The notes beneath the pieces were generated by a model. It ran no database searches, was not told the origin of the DNA, and was given only the letters and a program-made list of their open reading frames with translations. The translations under genes and the position numbers were made by a program. Positions 25,607 to 34,173 of a DNA stretch of 64,000 bases are shown here, one piece after another. How positions within the stretch are numbered: position 1 is the stretch's first letter; each line of letters opens with the position of its first letter. Source of the stretch: an uncultured Collinsella sp. (lineage in GTDB: Bacteria > Actinomycetota > Coriobacteriia > Coriobacteriales > Coriobacteriaceae); assembly GCA_900757615.1 (NCBI GenBank), contig CAAEON010000018.1:1-64000 (forward strand), in the 5' to 3' direction.

Positions 25607-26463
25607 AGGTCTTTCTGGTTCCCAATTACTACAAGCAAGAGGCCGTCGAGAGCGGTCTGATGCTCGAGCTTTGGCTGACGCGCCAGGGCTATGAGGTCGC
25701 ATGGGCTGCCGACCAGCGATCCAAGATTCAGAGCACGCCTGATATTGACGGCTCCGATCTGGTCATTACGCTCGGCGGCGACGGCACGCTGCTGCGCGCT
25801 GCCCGCATCCTCAACCATCGCGAGATTCCTATCCTCGGTCTTTCCTATGGTCACCTGGGCTTTTTGACGGCCGCTAGCCCCGAGGAGCGTGACATTTTGC
25901 AGGTTGTGAGTGATGCCCTGTCCGGTGAGCTGCACGTGAGCCGTCGCGCCACCATCGCCGCGGATATCGTGTCCGTGCGCGACGATGGCACGAAGGATGT
26001 CGTGCGCACGTTCGCCCTCAACGACATGGCGCTCACGCGCGGCCCCCTGTCCGATATGGTTGAGTTCGACATCACGGTGTCGGGCCACCATATCGATCGA
26101 CTGCGTGGCGACGGCGTGGTTGTATCCACGGCGACTGGTTCTACGGGTTACGCACTCAGTGCCGGTGGCCCCATCGTGAGCCCCGACTATACGGGCATGG
26201 TCTGCGTACCCATTGCGCCGCACACTATTCAGGCCCGTGCCTTCTTGACTTCGCCGAGTGATGTCGTCGAAATCTTTATGTCTGATGACCGTCCGAGCGT
26301 TCCGGCGATCGCTATTGATGGACAGTTTATTACCTGCGACGGCACCGTTGAGAGCGTGGCTGTGCGCCGCGGGCCCGGAGATGTGCTGCTGCTCGACTAT
26401 GGCCCCGAGAGCTTCTACAACTCGGTGAGCCGCGTATTCTACGGAGTTCGTCATGATCGATGA
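25603..26463 (+). CDS. nadK: NAD kinase
   Basis: Makes NADP from NAD. 286 residues. The active-site GGDGT motif is at 58-62, and the NE/D motif lies in FALNDMALTRG. A glycine-rich segment STATGSTGYALSAGGP is present. Position between tlyA and recN is typical. Both ends overlap neighbouring genes, so translation is coupled through the operon. Confidence 0.96.
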   Translation: MKVFLVPNYYKQEAVESGLMLELWLTRQGYEVAWAADQRSKIQSTPDIDGSDLVITLGGDGTLLRAARILNHREIPILGLSYGHLGFLTAASPEERDILQVVSDALSGELHVSRRATIAADIVSVRDDGTKDVVRTFALNDMALTRGPLSDMVEFDITVSGHHIDRLRGDGVVVSTATGSTGYALSAGGPIVSPDYTGMVCVPIAPHTIQARAFLTSPSDVVEIFMSDDRPSVPAIAIDGQFITCDGTVESVAVRRGPGDVLLLDYGPESFYNSVSRVFYGVRHDR

Positions 26464-28081
26464 GCTGCAGGTTTCAAACATTGCGCTCATTCGCGAAGCG
26501 ACGTTGGTGCCGAGTGCCGGCTTGACCGTCCTGACCGGCGAGACCGGTGCTGGCAAGACCGCGCTGCTCTCGGCGCTTAAGCTCATTTTGGGCGAGCGCG
26601 CGGATTCGTCGACCGTGCGCGAGGGCGAGGCACTTGCCAGCGTCGAGGCGCGGCTGTTCGACGGTCCACACGACGCGGAGGGCTTCACCGTGCAGCGCAG
26701 CCTTTCTGCCGAGGGCCGCAGCCGCGTCAAGATTGATGGTCGCATTGCCAGCGTGCGCGAGCTTTCCGAGCGCGTCGGCGTGATGATGGATCTGTGTGGC
26801 CAGCACGAGCATCAGCGCCTGCTCGATCCGGCGCATCATGTTGCCATGGTCGATGCCTGGGCTGGTCGCTCTGCACTCGAGGCGCTGGAAAAGTACCGTG
26901 CCTGCTTTAGGGCGTCGCGTGCGGCTGCCAAGGAGGTCTGTCGCGTAGAGGAGGCGTCGCGTGCGCAGGGGAGTCGCGTCGAGGAGGCGCGCTTCGCCCT
27001 GGAGCGCATCGCCGAGGTCGATCCCAAGCCGGGTGAGTATGAGGAGCTCGAGGAGCTGTTGCCGCGCTCGGAGCATGCCGAGGTCTTGGTGGCGACGGCC
27101 AACGAGGCCCATGCATCGCTTGCTGCCGAAGGGGGAGCGCTCGATGCCGTGAACGGCGCCGTGGCAGAGCTGTCGCGCATGGCGACCGTCGACCGCAAGC
27201 TAGGCGACATCGCCGATGCCCTTTCGGATGCCTGCATCTCACTCGAGGATTGTGCCAATGAGCTGCGTGCTTATCGCGATGGGGTCGCCTTCGATCCGCG
27301 CGAGCTCGCTCGCATGCGCGAGCGGTATTCCGACCTCAAGGGCCTGCTGCGTCAGTGGGGTCCCACCATGGACGACGTGTTTGCCATGCGCGATCGCTCG
27401 CAAGAGCTGCTGTCGCTGGTAGACGATGGTGATGAGCAGATTAGGAAGGCGCGCGAAGCGCTTGGCGCGGCGGAGCGCGAACTGTTCGCCGCTGCCAAGG
27501 CGCTTAAGCGTGCACGCAATACGGCAGCCCCGCGTTTTTGTCACGAGGTGGGTCGTCAGATGGCACGCCTGGAGATGGGCGGCGCTGAGCTGGTCTGGGA
27601 GTCCCGCGATCTCCCTCGCGCTGAGTGGACATCTACGGGTCCTTCGAGCTATGAGCTGCTGTATCGCAGCGGCGCCGGCTTGACGCCGCGTCCCTTGCGC
27701 CGCATTGCCTCGGGCGGCGAGCTTAGCCGCGTCATGCTGGCGAGCAAGGTTGTCCTCGGTAATGCCGACGGCGTTGACACGCTGGTATTTGATGAGGTCG
27801 ATGCCGGTGTCGGCGGCTCTACGGCTCGTGCTCTTGCTGGTGTGCTGGCCGATCTTGCCGCCACGCATCAGGTCATCGTCGTAACGCATCTGGCGCAGGT
27901 TGCGGTCATGGCCGACAAGCATTACGTGGTGAGCAAGGAACCCGGGGACGTTCCTCAGACGCATCTGGATGAGGTGACTGGCGATGCCCGTACCGCCGAG
28001 ATCGCTCGCATGCTGAGCGGCGATCAATCGGAGGCAAGCTTGGCCCACGCAAAGCAGATGCTCGAAGAAGCTCGAGGCTAG
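26453..28081 (+). CDS. recN: DNA repair protein RecN
   Basis: An SMC-like ATPase for double-strand-break repair, 542 residues. Walker A is GETGAGKTA (29-37). A coiled-coil-rich middle (about 150-350) follows. The C-terminal half holds the signature RIASGGELSRVMLASK, Walker B TLVFDEVDAGVGG and the His-switch VVTHLAQVA. Last gene of the efp operon, ending at a bidirectional terminator. The start overlaps nadK by eleven bases. Confidence 0.96.
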   Translation: MIDELQVSNIALIREATLVPSAGLTVLTGETGAGKTALLSALKLILGERADSSTVREGEALASVEARLFDGPHDAEGFTVQRSLSAEGRSRVKIDGRIASVRELSERVGVMMDLCGQHEHQRLLDPAHHVAMVDAWAGRSALEALEKYRACFRASRAAAKEVCRVEEASRAQGSRVEEARFALERIAEVDPKPGEYEELEELLPRSEHAEVLVATANEAHASLAAEGGALDAVNGAVAELSRMATVDRKLGDIADALSDACISLEDCANELRAYRDGVAFDPRELARMRERYSDLKGLLRQWGPTMDDVFAMRDRSQELLSLVDDGDEQIRKAREALGAAERELFAAAKALKRARNTAAPRFCHEVGRQMARLEMGGAELVWESRDLPRAEWTSTGPSSYELLYRSGAGLTPRPLRRIASGGELSRVMLASKVVLGNADGVDTLVFDEVDAGVGGSTARALAGVLADLAATHQVIVVTHLAQVAVMADKHYVVSKEPGDVPQTHLDEVTGDARTAEIARMLSGDQSEASLAHAKQMLEEARG

Positions 28082-28149
28082 GCCGTATCAGCGGCGGGGC
28101 AAAAACTATTGATATTTTGTCCCGCCAAGTGCTTGTATGGCTCTAGTGT

Positions 28150-28307
28150 CACAAAACTATGCCGGTTTACTACGATGAATCGGCATAGCTCGAGCACGGC
28201 TAAAATTGCAAAAAGAAAACCGCAGGTAGAACGCCTGCGGTTTTCTTTTAAAACGCGATGTGGACGCATAGTCCGATTTCATCGTAGTAAACCGGCATAG
28301 TTTTGTG
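28150..28307. repeat. 30-bp perfect inverted repeat around the bidirectional terminator
   Basis: The 30 bases at 28150-28179 are the exact reverse complement of 28278-28307 (arms begin CACAAAACTATGCCGG). With one bulged base the arms extend three more pairs. The left arm can alternatively fold locally: CTATGCCG (28157-28164) against CGGCATAG (28181-28188). The enclosed 98 bases hold the terminator at 28211-28249. It could be a miniature inverted-repeat element or a nested RNA structure. Confidence 0.8.
28211..28249. terminator. Bidirectional terminator between recN and the rpiR-type gene
   Basis: AAAAGAAAACCGCAGG (28211-28226) and CCTGCGGTTTTCTTTT (28234-28249) form a perfect 16-bp stem, with T-rich ends on both strands. 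The flanking genes are convergent. Confidence 0.93.
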
Positions 28308-28337
28308 GGAACGGTACATAACGACCCCTGCTAAAAC

Positions 28338-29195
28338 CTACTCCACGACCTTATCCGGCTGGATGAGCTCCTCGTAGTAGCTGATGTGCTCTCGGGCGTC
28401 CTCGATTTCGGGCAGCAGGAAGTTGTAGATGACCTCTATGATCATCGTGGCACTCATCTTGGAGAATGCGAAATCGCCCGTTGTCAGCAGCGCCTCGTGA
28501 TTGACGGTATTAAAGGTGTAGTCGGCTAGGCGCGCAAGTGGAGACTTGCTGTCGCTGCTTATGACGACCACGGTGGCGCCGCAGTCGCGAGCTGCTTTTG
28601 CCATGCGGTTCAGTCGACGCGACTTGCCAGAATTCGAGATCAGCACGATAACGTCGCCGGGGCGCAACGTGAGCGCAAAGCCAATCGAGGTCTCGCTGAT
28701 AGTGCTTGCCATGCAGCGAAGGCCCAGCTGCGAAAACTTAAATGTCGCATCGAGCGCGACCGCGTTCGTATTGCCCACGGCGGCGAACTCAATAACGCCG
28801 GCATTCTTAAGTGCGTGTACAACTGCGGCCAACGTGTCGTGATCAATGCCGTCGATGGTCGCATTAAGCTCGCTCACCTTGGCGGCGAGGATATTTTTAA
28901 GGCTCTGCTCCATGTTGTCGAGCGAGACCTCGTCGGTCACGCCCTCGTTGCGTTGACTCTCCAGATCGCGCGCCAACGAAAACTGAAAGCTGCGGAAGCT
29001 GCCAAAGCCCAGCTTGCGGCAAAACCGCGAAACAGTCGCCTCGGACGTGGCAGCGGCTCGTGAGAGCTGGGCGGCCGTCAGACGCGGCGCCTCGGACTGG
29101 TGCTCCAATATATAGTCGACAATGCGCTGCTCGGATCCACTATATCCCTGATGAGTGCTAATAAGGGAGAGCGCGCTCTTGCTGCTATCAGTCAT
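28338..29195 (-). CDS. MurR/RpiR family transcriptional regulator
   Basis: A 285-residue regulator with an N-terminal helix-turn-helix (AAATSEATVSRFCRKLG near 50) and a C-terminal SIS sugar-phosphate-binding domain (about 125-265, with SNSGKSRR). It is divergent from the fructose PTS gene, so it probably controls that locus in response to a sugar phosphate; this is an inference from position. The start at 29195 (MTDSSKSA) has AGGAG at good distance; a start 16 codons upstream lacks one. Confidence 0.88.
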   Translation of the reverse strand: MTDSSKSALSLISTHQGYSGSEQRIVDYILEHQSEAPRLTAAQLSRAAATSEATVSRFCRKLGFGSFRSFQFSLARDLESQRNEGVTDEVSLDNMEQSLKNILAAKVSELNATIDGIDHDTLAAVVHALKNAGVIEFAAVGNTNAVALDATFKFSQLGLRCMASTISETSIGFALTLRPGDVIVLISNSGKSRRLNRMAKAARDCGATVVVISSDSKSPLARLADYTFNTVNHEALLTTGDFAFSKMSATMIIEVIYNFLLPEIEDAREHISYYEELIQPDKVVE

Positions 29196-29297
29196 GGATG
29201 GCTCCTGGTTGGCATGAAAATCGGACTTGTTCTTCAAAGCCATAGTATACGGGCATTTTCAATTACAAGATACACCTTGCCGTTTTAAGTGTTGATG

Positions 29298-29320
29298 GTA
29301 AACTTTCACCTACCGTTTAC
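29298..29320. promoter_or_regulatory. Candidate operator in the rpiR/PTS divergent region
   Basis: GTAAAC (29298-29303) and GTTTAC (29315-29320) form a 6-bp dyad. CTTTCACC occurs twice around it (29303-29310 and 29335-29342). The region 29196-29467 between the divergent genes has no coding potential that I accept and must hold both promoters. Confidence 0.4.
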
Positions 29321-29467
29321 GGTTATGAAAGAACCTTTCACCGGAGAATTGCGCCTTGTCTCTTCTCACGCGGACGGTAGGTTGGTATCTTTCAAGTGTG
29401 GAAAAACGCGCATGGAAGCGCGTGTAGGGGAGCGCCTGCGGGCGCAGTACTCAAGAAGGAGGGACAC

Positions 29468-31471
29468 ATGGCTAAGTTTGACATCATCGCCGCCACCGGT
29501 TGCCCGACCGGCATCGCGCACACCTTCATGGCGAAGGAGGCGCTGGAGAAGGCAGCTGCCGAGCGCGGTCTGACCATTAAGGTCGAGACCCATGGCCAGG
29601 TCGGTGTCGAGAACGAGCTCACCAAGAGCGAGATCGCTGGTGCCAAGGCCGTCGTCGTCGCAGCCGACAAGGATGTCCAGGCGGAGCGTTTCGCCGGTAA
29701 GCCCATGGTTTCCGTTGGTGTTTCCAAGGCCCTGTCCGTCGAGGCTGCCGGCAAGCTGATCGACCGCGCACTCGCCGCCAAGGGCGACGACACGGTTGCG
29801 GCTGCTGCCGATGTCGAGGATGAGGTCGAGGAGAAGGAGTCCATCGGCCACGTCATCTATAAGCACCTCATGAACGGCGTCAGCCACATGCTGGTCTTCG
29901 TCGTCGCCGGTGGTGTTCTGACCGCTGTTTCGTTCCTGTGGGGCATCACGTCCTTTGATTCGACGGCTGCCGACTACAACAGCTTTGCCGCGATGCTCAA
30001 GATCATCGGCGGCATTGCCATGAACCTCATGGTTCCGGTGCTTTCCGCCTACATCGCCGAGTCCATCGGCAAGCGCCCGGCACTCGTCCCCGGCTTTGTT
30101 GCCGGTATGATCGCCATCCAGGGTCTGCCCGTTAACGCCGATACCGGCATGATCGACGCCGGTGGCGCCGGCGTGGGCTTTGGCTTCCTGGGCGGCATCG
30201 TCGGCGGCTTCCTCGCCGGCTATGTCATCCTGCTGCTCGAGAAGGTCTTTGCCGGTCTGCCCAAGAACCTGGACGGCCTCAAGGCTATCTTCCTGTACCC
30301 GCTGTTCTCGACCGCCATCGTCGGCCTGGTCATGCTCGGCATTTCCGGCCCCATGGCTGCCATCAACACCGCCATGATGGACTTCCTCAAGGGCCTGTCT
30401 GCCTCTGGCGCCGTTGTCCTGGGTCTTGCCATCGGCTGCATGTGCGCCTTTGACATGGGTGGCCCGGTCAACAAGGCTGCTTACGTCACCGGTACCGCCA
30501 TGCTCACCGAGGCCCTGGCCGCCGGTGTCGGCACCGACACCTACAACTTCGGCACCAACTTCATGGCTGCTGTCTCCGCCGCTTGCATCGTTCCGCCGCT
30601 GATCACCACTTTCGCCGTCGTTGTCGGCAAGAAGTACTTCAGCCAGGAGGATCACGACGCCGGTATCGTCAACCTCATCCTTGGTTGCACCCACATCACC
30701 GAGGGCGCCATTCCGTTCATGACCAAGAACATCTGGCCCGTCATGCCCATCATGATGCTCGGTTCCTCTATCGCTTCGATCCTGACCATTATGTTCAACG
30801 TTCACGATCCGGCGCCTCACGGTGGCTTCCTGGTCCTGCCCGTTGTCGAGAACGGTCCGCTGTGGGTCCTCGCGATCCTCATCGGCGCTGTGGTCGGTGG
30901 CATCCTGTTCGTTGCTTTCAAGAAGTACGACTTCGAGAAGAACCAGAAGACCGCTCCTGCAGCCAAGCCGGTTGAGGCTCCCAAGGCCGCTGCCGTCGAG
31001 GCCCCCAAGGCCGAGGCTGCCGACTTCGTGAAGGTCGAGAATGTCTTTGTCGCCGAGGACTTCGCTTCTCGTGACGAGGCTCTGAGCTTCGTTTCCAACC
31101 AGGCGGTCAAGGCCGGTATCGCCAGCGACGCCGACGCCGTGATGAACGCCTTCCTGGCCCGCGAGGCCGAGGGCACCACGGGCATGATGGAGGGCTTCGC
31201 CATCCCGCATGCCAAGTCCGACGCCATTACCGAGGCTGCCGTCATCGTCGTCAAGGACGAGTCCGGCGTGACCGGTTGGGACACCATGGACGGCGCTCCC
31301 GTTAACGTGGCTATCGCCCTGCTCATCCCCGGTGCCCAGGCCGGCACTACGCACCTCAAGATCCTGTCCAAGGTCGCCGAGGCGCTCATGGACGAGGACT
31401 TCCGTGCCACCGTCAAGGGTTCCACCGACGCCGCCGAGATCGCCAAGACGATCAACGCCCGCCTGGTCTAA
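29468..31471 (+). CDS. fruA: Fructose-type PTS enzyme IIBCA
   Basis: A 667-residue sugar permease and phosphotransferase. Domain order is IIB (about 1-105, phosphorylated Cys12 in ATGCPTGIAHT), then membrane IIC (about 125-480, with the GGPVNKAAYV and THITEGAIPF motifs). An Ala/Pro/Lys-rich linker leads to IIA, with His581 in FAIPHAKS. It would take up fructose (or a related hexose) as the 1-phosphate, fitting the downstream 1-phosphofructokinase genes. The ATG follows AAGGAGGG. The next genes encode HPr and EI, so the whole phospho-relay is in one place. Confidence 0.93.
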   Translation: MAKFDIIAATGCPTGIAHTFMAKEALEKAAAERGLTIKVETHGQVGVENELTKSEIAGAKAVVVAADKDVQAERFAGKPMVSVGVSKALSVEAAGKLIDRALAAKGDDTVAAAADVEDEVEEKESIGHVIYKHLMNGVSHMLVFVVAGGVLTAVSFLWGITSFDSTAADYNSFAAMLKIIGGIAMNLMVPVLSAYIAESIGKRPALVPGFVAGMIAIQGLPVNADTGMIDAGGAGVGFGFLGGIVGGFLAGYVILLLEKVFAGLPKNLDGLKAIFLYPLFSTAIVGLVMLGISGPMAAINTAMMDFLKGLSASGAVVLGLAIGCMCAFDMGGPVNKAAYVTGTAMLTEALAAGVGTDTYNFGTNFMAAVSAACIVPPLITTFAVVVGKKYFSQEDHDAGIVNLILGCTHITEGAIPFMTKNIWPVMPIMMLGSSIASILTIMFNVHDPAPHGGFLVLPVVENGPLWVLAILIGAVVGGILFVAFKKYDFEKNQKTAPAAKPVEAPKAAAVEAPKAEAADFVKVENVFVAEDFASRDEALSFVSNQAVKAGIASDADAVMNAFLAREAEGTTGMMEGFAIPHAKSDAITEAAVIVVKDESGVTGWDTMDGAPVNVAIALLIPGAQAGTTHLKILSKVAEALMDEDFRATVKGSTDAAEIAKTINARLV

Positions 31472-31506
31472 TCCCGTAACACGCGAATTCCATCGCCCCC
31501 TGTAAC

Positions 31507-31543
31507 AAAGGCGGAGCCCCTCTCCAGGGCCTCCGCCTTTTTC
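31507..31543 (+). terminator. Terminator after the PTS permease gene
   Basis: AAAGGCGGAG (31507-31516) pairs with CTCCGCCTTT (31531-31540), with an inner GCCC/GGGC stem and a short T-run. Confidence 0.85.
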
Positions 31544-31546
31544 ATG

Positions 31547-31637
31547 CCCCTTCTTCTAACTTGCGGTGAAATAGGGACTGTTTAAACGTTTCAACCCCAA
31601 ATTCAGTCCCTATTTCACCGCAACTTAGAAGAAGGGG
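31547..31637. repeat. Long palindromic repeat (family member 1)
   Basis: 34 bases at 31547-31580 match the reverse complement of 31604-31637 with one mismatch; the loop is 23 bases and contains AAACGTTT. The inner part (TTGCGGTGAAATAGGGACTG) recurs at 62626-62694, so this is a dispersed palindromic element, not just a terminator. Confidence 0.85.
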
Positions 31638-31732
31638 ATAGCGCGGCCTGTCTATCGGATCGTCCGGGCGGACAAATTTTCAGCCAGAATTCCTTTCAGC
31701 CGACATTGCTCTGGACCGACCGAGTTTCCGCA

Positions 31733-31861
31733 GCTCGCCCGCCGGGCGGGGCGATTAAGTTTGTCGCGAGTTCCGCACGCAAAGGAATGCACTTAATGTG
31801 CTTTCCGTCTTGCGCAGGACTGTAGAGCAGCAAACTTAACCGTCCCGCCCGGCGGGCGAGC
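31733..31861. repeat. 31-bp inverted repeat upstream of ptsH
   Basis: 31733-31763 (beginning GCTCGCCCGCCGGGCGG) matches the reverse complement of 31831-31861 with two differences, around a 67-base spacer. The 527-base gap 31472-31998 otherwise shows only a terminator, the palindrome before it, and GTGTGAAACAC at 31891-31901. I see no gene in it. Confidence 0.75.
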
Positions 31862-31998
31862 GCAGGGATACGACATCTGTCCAACAATTCGTGTGAAACA
31901 CAATGAAAAACCGTTTGATGTGAGTTAATATAAACAACGTCGTGAATCTGACTCCTGCCACATGCATGACAGGGGTTAAACACAAAAAGGAGTCAATT

Positions 31999-32262
31999 AT
32001 GGTTTCTGAGAAGGCTACCCTCGTTAATCCTCAGGGTCTGCACATGCGTCCGGCTGGTCTGTTCGCCTCCACCATGGGCAAGTACGCCTGTGACGTGACG
32101 GTCGTTACCCCCGAGAAGGAGGTCAACGGCAAGTCCCCGATGGCCCTCATGGCTGCTGGTATCCCCTGCGGCACCGAGGTCGAGGTCAAGTGCGACGGCG
32201 CTGACGAGGCCGAGGCTCTGGCTGCTGCCATCGAGCTCATCAAGAGCGGTCTTGGCGAGTAG
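31999..32262 (+). CDS. ptsH: Phosphocarrier protein HPr
   Basis: An 87-residue PTS carrier that passes phosphate from EI to EIIA. The catalytic His15 is in PQGLHMRPAG. Ser46 in NGKSPMALM is the regulatory site used by HPr kinase in Gram-positive catabolite repression; whether a kinase exists here is unknown. AAAAAGGAG precedes the ATG at 31999. Confidence 0.96.
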   Translation: MVSEKATLVNPQGLHMRPAGLFASTMGKYACDVTVVTPEKEVNGKSPMALMAAGIPCGTEVEVKCDGADEAEALAAAIELIKSGLGE

Positions 32263-32307
32263 AACTCATACGGGTCGCATGTTGAACAACTAAGTTCATA
32301 TTTGGGG

Positions 32308-32343
32308 GCGCAGTGACCTGTTGTAAGGTAGCTGCGCTCTTTT
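32308..32343 (+). terminator. Terminator/attenuator between ptsH and ptsI
   Basis: GCGCAG (32308-32313) with CTGCGC (32332-32337) and inner ACCT/AGGT form a hairpin followed by TCTTTT. It would reduce ptsI transcription relative to ptsH. Confidence 0.65.
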
Positions 32344-32395
32344 GTCATGGATATGGCAAAACGCTTTATCACATGACACGGAGAGAGGAATGGGA

Positions 32396-34099
32396 ATGTA
32401 TCAGGGAGTCAACGCTTCCGAGGGCATCGGTATCGGCACCGTCATGGTCGCCGTCGATCCCGACTTGACGTTTGAGCCGCACGAGGTTGCTGATTCGGCA
32501 GCAGAGAAGGAGCGCTATCAGTCCGCTCTTTCGGTCTTCTGCGAGAAGACCCAGGCTCAGGCCGACCACATGAAGGAGACGGTGGGCGAGGCCGAGGCCG
32601 AGATCATGAGCGGACACATTGTCCTGGCTCAGGACCCGGGCATGACCGACGCCATCAACGCCGCCATTGACGGCGGCACCTGCGCCGAGCAGGCGCTCAT
32701 GGACACCTCGACCATGTTCGAGAACATGTTCCTGTCCATGGACGACGAGATGTTCCGTCTGCGCGCGGCCGACATCGCCGACATCCGCACCGGTATTCTG
32801 GCCGAGCTGCTGGGCAAGGAGGTCGTCGACCTCTCCGTCCTGCCCGAGAATACTGTCGTTGTCGTGCACGACCTCACGCCGTCCATGACCGCCACGATCG
32901 ATAAGGCCCACGTTGCCGGTATCGTCACCGAGACCGGTGGCCGCACGTCGCACTCCGCGATCATCGCGCGCGCCCTCGAGATCCCGGCTGTCCTTTCGGT
33001 TTCCAACAGCTGCACCGCGCTGCGCAACGGTATGACCGTTGTCGTCGACGGTGGCAAGGGTATCGTTGAGGCCGATCCCGACGAGGAGACGCTCGCTGCC
33101 TATACCGCCAAGGCCGAGGCCTTCGCTGCCGAGAAGGCAGCCCTCGAGGCCTTCCGTGGCAAGCCGTCCGTGACTGCCGATGGCATCAAGAAGATCATCG
33201 CTTGCAACATCGGTAACCCCGATGACGTGCCCAACGCGCTCGATCACGACGCCGAGGCCATCGGTCTGTTCCGCTCCGAGTTCCTGTTCATGGACTCTGC
33301 TGAGCTTCCTTCCGAGGAGGAGCAGTTCAACGCCTACCGTAAGGTCGCCAGCGCGCTCAAGGGTGCTCCTGTCATCATCCGCACGCTCGACGTGGGCGGC
33401 GACAAGGAGATTCCGTATCTGCACATGGTCAAGGAAGATAACCCCTTCATGGGCTTCCGCGCCGTGCGTTACTGCCTGGCCAATCCCGACCAGTACAAGG
33501 TCCAGCTCCGCGCTCTGCTGCGCGCTAGCGCCTTCGGTGACGTCAAGATCATGATCCCGCTCGTCACCTGCGTCGAGGAGGTCTTGGCTGTCAAGGAGCT
33601 CGTCGAGCAGTGCAAGGCCGAGCTGACCGAAGAGGGTCGCAAGTTCAACGAGAACATCGAGGTCGGCATCATGGTCGAGACGCCCGCCGCTTCGCTGCTC
33701 GCAGACCGTCTGGCCGAGGTCGCCGACTTCTTCTCCATCGGCACCAACGACCTGATCGGCTATACCATGTGCGCCGACCGTGGCAACGACACCATCTCCA
33801 ACCTGTACCAGGTGTACTATCCCGCCGTGCTCCGCTCGCTCAAGAACATCATCGAGAGCGGCGTTAAGGCCGGCATCATGGTCGGTATGTGCGGCGAGGC
33901 CGCTGCCGATCCGCTGCTCGAGCCGCTGCTGATCAGCTGGGGCCTGGAGGAGTTCTCGATGAGCGCTCCGTCCATCCTGCGCGCCCGCAAGACCATCAGC
34001 CAGTGGACCAAGGCCGAGTGCGACGAGCTCGCCGAGAAGGCGCTCGCCTGCAACACCGCCGCCGAGGTCAAGGCACTGCTCGAGTCCGCAGCTCGCTAA
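32396..34099 (+). CDS. ptsI: PTS phosphoenolpyruvate-protein phosphotransferase (enzyme I)
   Basis: Takes phosphate from PEP and gives it to HPr. 567 residues. The phosphorylated His186 is in GGRTSHSAIIA, the swivel domain follows, and the C-terminal PEP-binding barrel holds ADFFSIGTNDLIGYT and the catalytic-Cys region in VGMCGEAAADP. I choose ATG 32396 because GAGAGG stands seven bases upstream; ATG 32390 is too close to it. Confidence 0.96.
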   Translation: MYQGVNASEGIGIGTVMVAVDPDLTFEPHEVADSAAEKERYQSALSVFCEKTQAQADHMKETVGEAEAEIMSGHIVLAQDPGMTDAINAAIDGGTCAEQALMDTSTMFENMFLSMDDEMFRLRAADIADIRTGILAELLGKEVVDLSVLPENTVVVVHDLTPSMTATIDKAHVAGIVTETGGRTSHSAIIARALEIPAVLSVSNSCTALRNGMTVVVDGGKGIVEADPDEETLAAYTAKAEAFAAEKAALEAFRGKPSVTADGIKKIIACNIGNPDDVPNALDHDAEAIGLFRSEFLFMDSAELPSEEEQFNAYRKVASALKGAPVIIRTLDVGGDKEIPYLHMVKEDNPFMGFRAVRYCLANPDQYKVQLRALLRASAFGDVKIMIPLVTCVEEVLAVKELVEQCKAELTEEGRKFNENIEVGIMVETPAASLLADRLAEVADFFSIGTNDLIGYTMCADRGNDTISNLYQVYYPAVLRSLKNIIESGVKAGIMVGMCGEAAADPLLEPLLISWGLEEFSMSAPSILRARKTISQWTKAECDELAEKALACNTAAEVKALLESAAR

Positions 34100-34116
34100 T
34101 TTGGTATCAGAGGTAA

Positions 34117-34146
34117 CCGCGTGGTTGGAATGGGCCGGCCACGCGG
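34117..34146 (+). other. Intercistronic hairpin between ptsI and the first PfkB gene
   Basis: CCGCGTGG (34117-34124) pairs with CCACGCGG (34139-34146). There is no T-run, so it may stabilise or process the transcript rather than end it. Confidence 0.45.
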
Positions 34147-34173
34147 CCCTCACATATACAGGGGGTACTGTAA

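Noticed and set aside
29366..31354. 662-codon open frame antisense to the PTS permease, and a 594-codon one antisense to ptsI (32369-34153)
   Set aside because: Low-complexity shadows of strongly expressed genes with biased codon use; no ribosome sites or domains.
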